Below the pieces are notes generated by a model that did no database searches, had not been told where the DNA came from, and saw only the letters and a program-made list of their open reading frames with translations. Positions 11,817-21,695 of a stretch of 64,000 nucleotides of DNA are shown piece after piece. The DNA is from Fomitopsis serialis. Taxonomy: Eukaryota; Basidiomycota; Agaricomycetes; Polyporales; Fomitopsidaceae. Both the position numbers and the translations under genes were made by a program. The DNA lies in the NCBI RefSeq assembly GCF_022376445.1, contig NW_025955013.1, positions 124,001 to 188,000 on the forward strand. Direction: 5' to 3'. Numbering within the stretch: the first letter of the stretch is position 1; the number at the start of each line of letters is the position of its first letter.

Positions 11817-12954
11817 ATGCCTCGCCGCTCAAAAGCTTCGGCAGTGCGGGTTCCTCCCCCGCATTTCCCCCCTTCTGACTACGACAGTACTCGAACCGCC
11901 TGCTGCACCGCTGAGGACGTCGAGATGGCCGACAAGGTTACACCTCATAAAGGTCCTCCGCAAGGTGAGGCGACAGACGGTGCGAGCAAACGGCAGAACA
12001 GCGAGAGAAACGCAAAACGTTGGAAAGCCGAGATCTTCGGGCGGATCGTTGAGCCCACGCCGGAAATCGAGACTTTCTTGGAAGAGTTCGTCCCGTCGGA
12101 TGACAGCCACCTCGATTGTCTCGATACCGAATTCATGGCAGAGGTTCCCGCTGTTGAAGGGAAGGAGCTGACGATGTATGGGCCACTAGTAAGCATCACT
12201 CAGGCTCGTGCAGATATCCTGTGCATATATCCTCTCTCGATCCTGACGACGAGTCGCAGGTGGAAGGCCTCACAAGCCTAGTCCGCAACTTTCCAGAAGA
12301 AAAACGACCCGTGTTCAGCAACCATGCCCACAAGACGATGCGCTTCCCGTTCGCAATGTGCGACGACGAAGAGCATTCCACGATGCCGGATGTCACTGCT
12401 ACCATCCCCGGGCTTCCGTGCATCCCGCCTGTTGATCGTTGGCGGAACGTCGTCCTTGTCTTCGAAGCCAAAGCCACTGCTACACAAGACCCCATGGTAC
12501 GATATACGGAGCATCACGAGAAGACGCTCGTCCAGCTTGCGATGAGTGCGCGTAACATCATGCTCGCTCAGGGGAGGTTGTTTGCGTTCGTCGTCGGAAT
12601 CTACGGACACGAGGCACGCATCTTCCGGTTCGATCGAGCAGGAGCTATATCTTCTCCGCTGTTCAACTACGTAACGGAACCCCAACACCTGCATAACTTC
12701 TTGTGGCGGTTTCTCAACCCTGTGGAGGAGGATTGTTTGGTGGTCGGTGACGATCCGACGTCCACTCTCGGCACCCACGAGGACCGTCAGCTGGTGCAGG
12801 ATCTGACAGCTGCCCACGACCCTGAGTACGAATATACGCAGGAAAACAGGAAGGCGGTTCGTCGATTCGTGGTGCATCACGGCGAGAACGACAAGACGGA
12901 GTATCTGGCATACAAGCTGATATCCGTTAACCCGCGGCTCTTCTCGCGCGCGAC
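11817..12954 (+). pseudogene. FunK1 fungal protein kinase copy 1, 5' half (split by transposon)
   Basis: The ATG at 11817 begins MPRRSKASAVRVPPP. Exon 1 is 11817-12188 and exon 2 runs from 12260 to 12954, where the transposon starts inside the codon after LFSRA. This half carries the N-terminal part of the Pkinase_fungal (FunK1) domain, with VEGLTSLVRNF, DRWRNVVLVFEAKA, AQGRLFAFVVGIYGHEARIF and RKAVRRFVV, but lacks the catalytic residues. Reading continues 34 codons into the transposon and ends at a stop near 13058, so a truncated fusion of about 390 residues could be made. The rest of the gene resumes at 18519 in the exact phase. Without the insert the gene would be a normal array member, so this is a recent disruption rather than long decay. 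Confidence 0.9.
12947..12954. repeat. Target-site duplication, left copy (CGCGCGAC)
   Basis: The eight bases CGCGCGAC directly left of the transposon recur directly right of it at 18511-18518. The four other kinase copies have the site only once, in the coding stretch for LFSRATTIWEAF (copy 4 with a single base change). Confidence 0.93.
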
Positions 12955-12992
12955 CAAGGGGCAATCTATCGGAGAATTTTGGACCGCAGGTC
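12955..12992 (+). repeat. Left terminal inverted repeat of the transposon
   Basis: Positions 1-8 (CAAGGGGC) and 26-38 (TGGACCGCAGGTC) match the reverse complement of the right end exactly. The 17 bases between are diverged. The inner 13-mer is the likely transposase-binding site. Confidence 0.88.
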
Positions 12993-13091
12993 TCAAAAGC
13001 TTAGCGCCGTCCCCCGAACACCAAACCGACCACCACCACTCTGATAAGATGGTAGATTAGATGAAAATAAGCAATCCGCGCGATCGTACAG

Positions 13092-16000
13092 CTAACGGCG
13101 TCGAGTCGACTTCGTTCCTCGCTCAACTACAACATTCGACTGAGATCTCATACGCTTTTTCCCCTTCTTGTCCTGGCTGCCCTCGATTTCCTTGCTGTAT
13201 TGTTCTATATCATCGCTCCCAGGTATCTCGTGTTTGATGCGCCAACCTTCAGTAACATCGCGGTCGACTTTCATCAAGGTCTCCTCCTCCAAAGAGATGT
13301 GCATATCGACCGCGAGCTGCAACGGGATGGGCGGCATACGTTCTCCGTCGACATCCATGTGCTCCTTTGCTAGGTGGAACAGTACATTGTACTTCCAGAT
13401 GGTGCGTGGTTGACCGGTCCGTCCTGTCGGGCAGAGTGGACAGTGGATCGGAACATTCGTACACGGTGTTGCCTTGCTGACGGATTTGGCCGAATTGTAG
13501 CTCATCGAGGTGTAATGATATGGGCAGCTGCTTGTGATCGAAGCGGAGTTATTCTTCTTGGTGAGTTGCACGACACATCCGTCTCTTCCACAGAATCCAC
13601 ACGGCTCGATGCCGAGCTAGTATGCGCAGCGGCGAACATCAGTTACGACTCGGAAGACCGTTTGGTGAGTATGATAGCTCACATTGTCTATATTGCATGC
13701 ATCCTCATCAATGCCTCGCATTGCGTAGAGTATATGGTGCCCGACGTGATTGCGCATGTTCTTAACGAGGTGGCGAATACCGCAGATGAAGCAGGCAACC
13801 GAAGCTGTACCAGCTTGTTTTTCGACTGTTAGCCATGTCGGGACATCGAGCACGGCGAGTACTTCATTTCCTGATTGATTGTGAGCCACTGTAAACGGTT
13901 ACACTGAAAGGCCGCGACCTTACCTAGCTTGTCCTTGTAAGGCAATTTCGCTGCGGTGAGTGGCGGGACTTGTTCGAGATTGCTAATGATGTCCTCTGTA
14001 TCAGGCGATAGTGATTCCCAAGCGAACGTCAGGATGGTATCAAGCTGGGAGTGCGTGAGTGACCATGTCTTCGCGATTTGTGAGCTTTCCATGGCGCAGT
14101 GCCGAGCGATGTCGGACTGATCAATGTCTGTCACAGGTTGTCGTGCAAGTGCGACGACAGATGGACCGAGGGGATGAATGAGCTTCCCCGGAATTTCAAG
14201 ACTGTGCTGGCGCTGTGTCATGCGCTCTCCGCTAGCTTGTACATCGAAGCGAATGTACGAATGTGTTCACTGCCATGTGCGCTTGTCGGTGGGTACGGCA
14301 GCGGATTCCGGCGTGAACATATCCAACACTTGGGTGGACACGGTATGTGAATCAGTGTCGTCTTCCAAATCTTCTACATTGACACTTGAGATCCAGGTTG
14401 TGTCATCGCCTTTCCCCCTCCGGAAACCAATGATCTCAACAACCGCGAGGCACACGGTAGACCGCACACGGAGCAGTGATGCGGCGAGATCTCCCATCTT
14501 CACTATGTCGCCATCAAGCAAGTCAGTCGAGTTCAGGTTGCCCTTCGCGCCGCGATCTAGGTCTTCAAACGTCACTCCACGATTGCGCAATGTCCGCAGT
14601 GGGACCTTCCGTGCGCGGCTTGTTGTGAGCAGTGCCGTGACCACAGATGATTTGAAGAACTTCTTGTTATCAACAAGCAGGAAATGATCTTCGGGCGATG
14701 ATGCCAAGGTCACGTCATTCTCGAGGTCGTCCGTAGTTTCTGGCAAGAAGTCCTCGATGTCAAGGCCTATCGGTACGTCGTCATATTCATCTTCATCAGG
14801 TACTGGTGATTCAGTGTTGTTATTGTCGCTGCTAGGGACTGCGCTTTCGTCGGCGTCGGTACGATCGTCGTCCGGATCGTACTTGACTCCAACATAGGTA
14901 CCTCCCGGTCGGAGTAAGTCGCAGTCTGTCTGCGTGTACATGGTATTGAAGCTCTCAGCAGCATCAATTCCAAGGTACTGCGTGATGAGCTTTTGGGCAT
15001 TCACCCGACCCCTGGCCCATTCCGATGCAACATCAACTTGGCCCACTCGAACATCGCCGACCCATGAGCGTGGATTGACGCGATCAACACCCTTCGCGTC
15101 TTTAAGATCAAGCCGTCTGTGTCCACGATCGAGGTCAGGATTACGTTCGAAGATCAGACTGATCTCCGCAGCGATACTGAGCTTCTGACATAGCTGCAGA
15201 ATATCGAAATTCCGGCTGTGATCCTGTGTGCGACAATCACCGAAGAGGGTTTCAAGTCGATCTGTGCCCTCAAGGATGATGTAGAATGGTATGTCATCGT
15301 CTAGAAGCTGGAGTCGCAGGGTAGTGATGATGATATTCTTTACAATTGCTTGTGAGTCGGCGTAGAGAGCTCCGGTCATGAAGGCAGTCCCGTGCCGCAG
15401 CCACATTGCTGCGAGCAAGTGGGAGTATGTCGCGAGGGAGCATACTTGTGTAGATAGTGACATGCTGACTGTTATGAATGGTTGCACAAAGTAGCCAAGG
15501 ACCTCGGCGAAGAACGACAACAAGTGATGGCGATGAGCCCTGGCTGGCAATAGCTCAGCTGTGGGCAGCTCTTTGACATTGAGCAACTCCTGCACCAAAC
15601 GGACTGCTTTTGGTACGTTTTGCTTGTCTGCGGGATCGAGAAGCCTTCTGGCATCCTCTGATGACATGTTCGGCAGATCGAGGAGATGCGCCAGGAAGTC
15701 AGACCGTTGAAAAAGTGTGTCGTTAACCATGATACCACGAGGATTGCGTATCAGTGTTGCAAATCCTAATGAAAATGTAAGTCTTGGTTGAGGTGTCTGA
15801 CGACTGAGACCTACGCTTGATGACGTGCTTTGGATCACAGGTGGCAACAATACCACTTGAACTTGTTGCTAGATTCATACCTCGGAGCTGACGTAGCTGG
15901 CGGCCAAGGGAAGTTGCTTCGGGTACAGTATGTGTGAAGCAGAAAATATACTTCGCGAGCCGAAATGCTGCGTCACCATCGCTCCCTAGTGCCCATATTG

Positions 16001-18069
16001 GCCCTTGTGCTGTTTCGCCATTCGGATCACTTTGCCAGGCATCACAGTAGGTCTGGAGCCACTGTGCAAGCTCACGACCTGTCTCGCTTTTGTTTGTTGG
16101 CGAGGCAATAAGGGGCAGGGCACTGGGGTGATCGGTACGTGCATACGGTGCCATTGCTACGACAGTCGCTTCTTGCCCACAAGAGATCTTGCCGTCACGA
16201 AGAGAAGCCGCAACTTCTTGCAATGCCTCGTATGTCGTAACCTGAACTGACACTTTATGGGCATCTTCTCGGCTCAGGCCGACTATTGCATTACTGGATG
16301 GAAGGTAACGGCACCGCTCTTCGAGACTGACACCGTCAATCATCACGATAAGACCTGCAAAGTCGTTCGACGCGCCATATCGGGGCGGTGGAGGTTTTCG
16401 CGAGGGATTGCAGAATGATGTGTAATTCGTCTTCGCATCCTGACGCGAAGGAATAGAAATAGATGGTAAGAGCTCAGGGATCTTCTGCTTGCGATTCGTG
16501 GTGGATACTGATGCAAGTCCGTGGGATTTGGATAGGGCATACAATAGACGTGGGCCACCGAGTGCTTTCACGAGGAATGCGATATCGATATCGCGTTCCT
16601 CAAAGTGTGCACGATCACTGTACAGCCCTGTGATAGCGCGTTCAATCTGCGCAATCAATGCTTTGGGACTCGCCCCCTTGCGCAGTGCAACAGAGAGTAA
16701 GTGGTGGAGCCGCTTGACATCATGATTTGCGAGCAGTGTAACGAGACGCTGGTGGTCGTTGATCTTGCCACGAAGTCGAGACAGATTACGATCTGCATTG
16801 CGACTCTGCCGATGATGGTGAGTCACAATGTTCATACAGAACACAAATGTTCAGTGCTTACCTTGAGCCGCAGGAGTCGGTTCTCGCTGACGATCTTCTT
16901 ACAGAGTGCAACAATTTGACGGTAATTGAGGTACTCCCATGGCGTGTAGTCACTCGCAGATATGGCCCTATCCAAGAACTTGCGATATCGTTCGGACGCG
17001 GGGATCATTTGACAGGCTGTGCAGCATCCGTCTTTGCTGATTGTTGATCGGGCGCAATCCTTTGCACGAAGGCGGAACCATTCACCATTCTCGATGCTGA
17101 CAGGCTCCCATGGGTACTCGCGAAGCGCATGCTGGTGGTACGGGTACGTGTCCCACACAGAACCTGCTTTCCACTGAATGAGCACGCCTTTGCAGGCGAA
17201 CCCGTTCTCCGTGGATCGGGATTGACGCGATGTCCCGGCGTCTTTAGCAGCAGCAGGAGGTGGTCGCATACCCGTAGGCAGCGGCGGCATACTCGTAGGC
17301 AACGGCGGCATACCCATGGGCAGCAGCGGCACATCCGTGAGCAGCGGTGGCATACCCATAGGCAGCGGCGGCATATCCGCAAGTGGCGATGGCATACTCG
17401 TGGGCGGCGGCTGTCCTCGGCCAAGGTCATGGTCCATCCCCGAAGGAACTTCTGGCGCAGGCGATGAAGCATGTAAGTCCCCAAATGCGAATGTAAGCTC
17501 ATCCGGCTGATCATCGCCAGACAGTCGGCGAGTCGATTCAGATGGTTCGTCGACTAGCGAGGTTGTCGCAGTAGGAAAATGCGACTCGGGCATAGGCTGA
17601 AAATGTGGCGTGGCAGGAACACTAGCATTTAGAGGCTGGTAATTCTGAGCTGCACTAGATGACTCGCAGGGCCCGGGATCTGGTGCAGCTCGCAATTGAG
17701 CCTGTGTTGTCCCTACTAGTGGAGATGATCATAAGGTGCTTTCTGTTGACGTGAAAATTCACCGCGCTTACCTCCAGGCCTTTGCTCAATATTCTCAGGC
17801 TGGAAAAGTGCTCTGCGCGCCGCGGATGCAGCTTCGCGCTCGCGCCGATGCTGAGCTTTCCGCTGCGACTGAGTACAACTATCAGACCCGCGGTGTTCAT
17901 TCAAGAATGCGTGCGCGTGGCCGTGTTTCGTCAGGGTAACTTGCTTGCCGCAGAGGTCACAGTGTACTACGTGTCGTCTCTTGTCTGCGTCCCATTGCGT
18001 CCAAAGGACCTGTCCATCGGAAGTGCGTATCTCGATGCTAGCCTGAGCAGGCGGAGTCGGAGTAGCCAT
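13092..18069 (-). CDS. Putative transposase with DDE-like core and four zinc-finger-like modules
   Basis: Encodes roughly 1,550 residues in six or more exons; start MATPTPPAQASIEI at 18069, stop at 13092. In order: an N-terminal Cys/His module (HCDLCGKQVTLTKHGHAHAF); a 7-residue repeat rich in MPPLP; CKGVLIQWKAGSVWDTYPYH with a CARS..CTAC cysteine set; a helical region (LRLKVS to LLYALSKSHG); then a core with MIDGVSLEERCRYLP, ALGSDGDAAFRLAKYIFCF, ATCDPKHVIKRFATLIRNPR and EGTDRLETLFGDC. The spacing of Asp-Gly, SDGD, DPKH and the late Glu resembles the RNase-H-like fold of P-element/THAP9 transposases; that assignment is inference. An acidic linker and three C-terminal Cys/His modules (CFICG, CGFCG, CPLCP..H) follow. 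A TGA at 14267-14269 interrupts the frame between KRTWQ and THSYIRFD, unless a 39-nt intron removes it. The family recurs as uncharacterised proteins in Agaricomycetes. Confidence 0.75.
17277..17408 (-). repeat. 21-bp coding minisatellite in the transposase gene
   Basis: About six tandem 21-bp units of the type ggcagcggcggcatactcgta, imperfect, all in the minus-strand reading frame, encode heptads such as MPPLPMG, MPPLLTD and MPPLPTS. The length is a multiple of three throughout, so this is a protein repeat and not a non-coding satellite. Confidence 0.85.
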
Positions 18070-18472
18070 GTTCGAGTGTATGAAGGGCAGTGGTAGGGCG
18101 CAATGCTGTTGATACTGCAATAGATACTATTGCCATGTGTACTACGTGACTTATACATGCTGTCTACATGTGCATGCCGTGCGGAGACCATGCCTTGGAC
18201 TTCGATCCTGCGGTGGCTGCAGGAATCTTACTCGTCCATAACGGGAATCCCGGCGCTTCAGCTCAGTACGACTGATATTCAACGTTCGCGCCCCGTACTC
18301 ATTATACTGCCATGGGAACTACACGGGCGTGTTTCTGCATACATATACTTCATATAATATGAAACCCGTGTATGTATCTTGCCTCCGTGTCAAGTAAAAC
18401 GAAGTTTCGCCGATAATGGTCGAGAAAGTGAGGTCGAGGACCCCGTACACCGATTTGGGAGGACCACCAGTG

Positions 18473-18510
18473 GACCTGCGGTCCACTTTCCGGCGCGTGC
18501 GCGCCCCTTG
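18473..18510 (-). repeat. Right terminal inverted repeat of the transposon
   Basis: The reverse complement starts CAAGGGGC and has TGGACCGCAGGTC at positions 26-38, matching the left end. Here the inner site extends to a 19-bp interrupted palindrome, AGTGGACCTGCGGTCCACT, so it could bind a dimer. Confidence 0.88.
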
Positions 18511-18518
18511 CGCGCGAC
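18511..18518. repeat. Target-site duplication, right copy (CGCGCGAC)
   Basis: Identical to the eight bases at 12947-12954. Kinase coding sequence continues immediately after it with GACGATCTGG. Confidence 0.93.
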
Positions 18519-20705
18519 GACGATCTGGGAAGCATTCGAGCTTGACAAAAAGCGCATAGCGACGGGCAAGCGTGTGGTCATCAAGGAGGCCTGGCGGCAA
18601 TTTGTGCGGCCATCGGAGATAGACTTCTATCTGACAGTTCAGGAGGCTATAGAGGAGGTGGAGGAAGGTGTGGTATTATCGCAATGCGGGATTGCCGACC
18701 TCGAGTACGGTGATGATCTGGGCTTGCGCGAGGCGAAGGACCTCGATAAAGACGCCATTACGCCATCCGAAGACGACGAGTATACTGGTGACTTCCCGAG
18801 GCTGAAGGTGCCTTGCTCGTGGGTGCTCGGACACCGGACTATCAGTGCCGGTCGTCGGGCCAAAGGCATCGAAACGGACGAGCGAGCTCAGATGCGGCTG
18901 GTTTTCAATACCGTCGGAAGGCAAATTACTGATTTCGACTCGACGTACGAGGTGGTTAGTGCTCTGCGTGACGCAATTGAAGGTGTGTTTAGTCTCCACC
19001 ATCTGTTCGCCGCGACGTTAACAAGGTCTGCTGCGATAGGGCATCGGCGAGCGTACGAGGCTGGAGTCCTTCACCGGGATGTCAGTCGTGGCAACATCAT
19101 GATGGGCAGGAGACCCGATGGAACCTCCTTTGGCTTTCTTCATGACTTCGACTACGCATCCAACTGGAAGGTGTTCTTGGCGAGCAAGAACATCCTGGCC
19201 GGTTTGGTACAGTGGGAACAGTACGCTCGGAAGGAATATGGACTCGACTGGCGGGAGCGGGTGAAAGGGTGGTCCGACAATGATGATGGACCCGGCGACG
19301 AGCTACTAACGGCCTTGGATCACTCGGACTTTGAGGATAGTCAACCCTCGTCCAGCGATTCAAGTGACGACCCAGTTCAAAGCACACCGAACAACTCGAC
19401 CGGCCAACGCGAGCAACCCAACACTAAGCAGTCGAAGTTTGATCATAAGCAACGCACGGTGAGCCCGTTGTCCTGTGCGTGTGCCCGACGGTTGCTAACC
19501 GCTGACAGGGAACGTTATATTTCATGGCCGTTGAGGTACTCGATGAGAACTTCAGCGTCACGCATGAAGCTCGGCACGACCTTGAATCCTTCTACTGGCT
19601 GTTGGTGTGGATAGTCCTCCGTCATACAGCATACCATCACATTAACGGTGACCGTGCGTGGCACGCACTCTTTGATGCGCCGACAATCGAAATCTGCCGG
19701 GGGCTCAAGATACAGTGGCTGGTCAATCCATCGCGGCCTCTCGAGTTTAAGAAAAATCCGAATCTCACGTGGCTATTGGAGCAGTTCCGAAACCGCTGCC
19801 AGACGAACTATGATAATGTTAACCTGGAAAACACCTGCATGACGCATAAACAGGTTCTCGATCTCTTCGATCGCGCATTGAAGAATCGGCGTGCTTGGCC
19901 GAAGAACGACCGCGCAAAAGCATGGACCCCGCCCAAAGGCAGAGCGGACGAACCAGACGCTATGAGGAAGCGGTCAGGGCAGCTTCGCACGAAGGGAACC
20001 CTCACCTATACGTCTCAGGGCGCGGGGCGCAGCGCATCCGAGCGTGCTGCACAGCGTCGAGCAGAGAAGCGCCCAGCGGCCCCTTCCCCTACTCCTTCCG
20101 ACTCGGACGCCCAATCTGACGGACAGGCGGGCGGCATTTCCTTGCCTGATGCCAACGTGCCGAACGTAGGTGCTTCCAAACGTGGAGCGGCATCAGGTGC
20201 AGTTCGAGGCAAGCGACGGCCTGCTGCTCTACATACCTTGACTACGTCGCCCCATACATCAGGAGGCCACGAAGTCCCGCCTTCGACCAACAGCAACTTG
20301 GTGCAGAAGCATCCGCGCTATAATCTGCGCTCGGCGAAGACGAAGGTAGACGAGGATCAGCAATCAGCGAGGAGCACGTCTCGCGAGATGGGACCTCCGC
20401 CCGCCCCAAGGACACGTTCTGGCCGCTCGCAGACCCAGTCTTCAAGCCGTCCTGCTACCGAGCAAGATGTGAGGCCGAAGAGGGGAGTAGCGCAACGAAG
20501 CGGACGCGTGCGCGCGGAGGCGATAACGAGATTGAGGAAGACACTGATGTATCGCATTCCTCGAAACGTCAGAGGACGCGCAGCCAGCCTCGGGCGGACC
20601 AAAGCTCACGCAGGTCCCAGGTTAGGCGGTGATAGCATTGTTGTGGTGCAGTGTTCGTTGGTTAGACGGGCTGTTGTTGATATTGAGTTTCATTCTGGGC
20701 CATGA
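18519..20705 (+). pseudogene. FunK1 fungal protein kinase copy 1, 3' half (split by transposon)
   Basis: Resumes at TTIWEAFELDKKRIATGKRV in the phase left by the 5' half. Segments: rest of exon 2 (18519-18982), exon 3 (19040-19458), exon 4 from 19509. It holds the putative ATP-binding lysine (RVVIKEAWRQF), the catalytic loop HRDVSRGNIMM, HDFDYA in place of DFG, and GTLYFMAVEVL followed by HEARHDLESFYWLLVWIVLR. A basic Ser/Pro/Arg tail follows. Compared with copy 2, the G run at 20482-20485 has four bases instead of five. This shifts the frame and extends the tail to a stop at 20705; with one more G it would end RSQVRR at 20632. With the transposon excised and that base added, exon lengths are all consistent. 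It lacks its own promoter and start. Confidence 0.88.
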
Positions 20706-21300
20706 CTGTGACTCTGTCTGTACTTTACTTATTTGTACTCTTGCAGCAAATCGAGACGGTGTGTGTTTCAAACGGCGAGTACTTACGTTATATATTTGCA
20801 GCGCAACGTCCAGGCTTCTGGCGCCTCGGGCCAAAGGAACATAAATTTGAACAGCAACAACTACAAGCCGGGCAATGAAGGTACCTCGACAAAGCTGCGG
20901 TGATTCTTATTGTCAATGACTGCACGGCACCCCGCACAGTAGCGTCGTGCTTCCTGCCAGTGAGGTGCTGTCATTCTCAGCCGACACGAAACACGTGTCC
21001 CGTTGCCAGTGAAACGAGAATGTGGACGAAATTGACCTAAAATACAGGTTTATTGTGTATAAGTATGTCTAGTCGTCCATACGTCTGCATAGCATCTATG
21101 CAATGCGCATTTCCTTGCTCGCAGCAAGCACGGTAACAACAAGAACGGGGAACATAGTAGTGAATCCGAAGGAATCACTTGGCTAGCAATCGTCATGCGC
21201 CCGTTCACCGTCAGTATCACAGCCGTTGTACAAAAATAAGTGTCAATACACCACAGTGTGGGGTCAGCATTCCGTGCGGCGAGCAGACGAATTCCAGGGA
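20706..21300. other. Spacer of the kinase tandem unit
   Basis: Non-coding sequence between copies 1 and 2. It is recognisably homologous to the spacer between copies 2 and 3 (about 24950-25428), including the 'gactgtgactctgtctgtac' block. The duplicated unit therefore contains promoter, gene and 3' flank. Confidence 0.7.
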
Positions 21301-21695
21301 TTGAACAAGCCACATTCCATATCGGGCGGACAATGGCTGCGGCGCTGATGGGGCGGTGAGACAAACATCCACATATGGCAGCTCGATCAAACACGTGCAC
21401 GGCGCGTTGGTGGCGAAGTTGGGCGCTCCCTGTCCTCCCTCATCGTCCTCGACGCGCCAGACCGCCCCCGCCCTCCGTGTAATCCTCGTAGGTCGCGCGC
21501 AAATTGAATCTTAGCACTGCCATTGTCGCAGAGTGAAATAATTGCACCGTGTCAGTGCGGAAGGTAAGTCATATCGCAGCTACTCAGGTGTGGCGAGAAC
21601 GCGTCGCTGAGTCACAAGTTGAAGCCACACAGTTATCCGTGGCCCATCAGCCAATACGTCCATTTTTGGCGAAGTGCTTGTGCCCCAAAATTGAT
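21301..21695 (+). repeat. Upstream block shared by the FunK1 kinase copies (copy 2)
   Basis: Near-identical to 11414-11816 up to the kinase ATG, with a few small gaps. It begins TTGAACAAGCCACATTCCAT. It is the candidate promoter of the best-preserved kinase copy. Confidence 0.75.

Larger units (their letters stand above)
12955..18510. mobile_element. DNA transposon, 5,556 bp, P-element/THAP9-like (tentative), inserted in a FunK1 kinase gene
   Basis: The borders are fixed by comparing the disrupted kinase with four uninterrupted copies in the same window. The element starts CAAGGGGC at 12955 and ends GCCCCTTG at 18510, flanked by 8-bp direct repeats CGCGCGAC. The ends form an imperfect 38-bp inverted repeat: 8 identical terminal bases, 17 divergent bases, then TGGACCGCAGGTC in both ends at identical spacing. 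It carries one large gene on the minus strand (13092-18069). An 8-bp duplication is known for P and hAT elements; motifs in the encoded protein favour a P/THAP9-like fold, while the CAAGG-type ends also resemble hAT. Apart from one in-frame TGA the gene looks complete, and the matching target repeats suggest a young insertion. Confidence 0.93.

Noticed and set aside
17277..17408. Possible CRISPR-like or satellite array
   Set aside because: Direct 21-bp units without spacers, in frame with the transposase, encoding proline-rich heptads. Fungal nuclear DNA also makes CRISPR implausible. No CRISPR elsewhere in the window.
12955..18510. Assignment of the transposon to KDZ (Kyakuja/Dileera/Zisupton)
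   Set aside because: KDZ elements also give 8-bp duplications, but the motifs I associate with their transposases (such as a DxxCQ-type block) are not seen here, whereas SDGD and DPKH fit a P/THAP9-like layout better. hAT stays an open alternative because of the CAAGG-type ends.
11817..20705. Two separate truncated kinase genes
   Set aside because: The halves abut the same 8-bp duplication and join in exact phase, so they are one gene split by the transposon.
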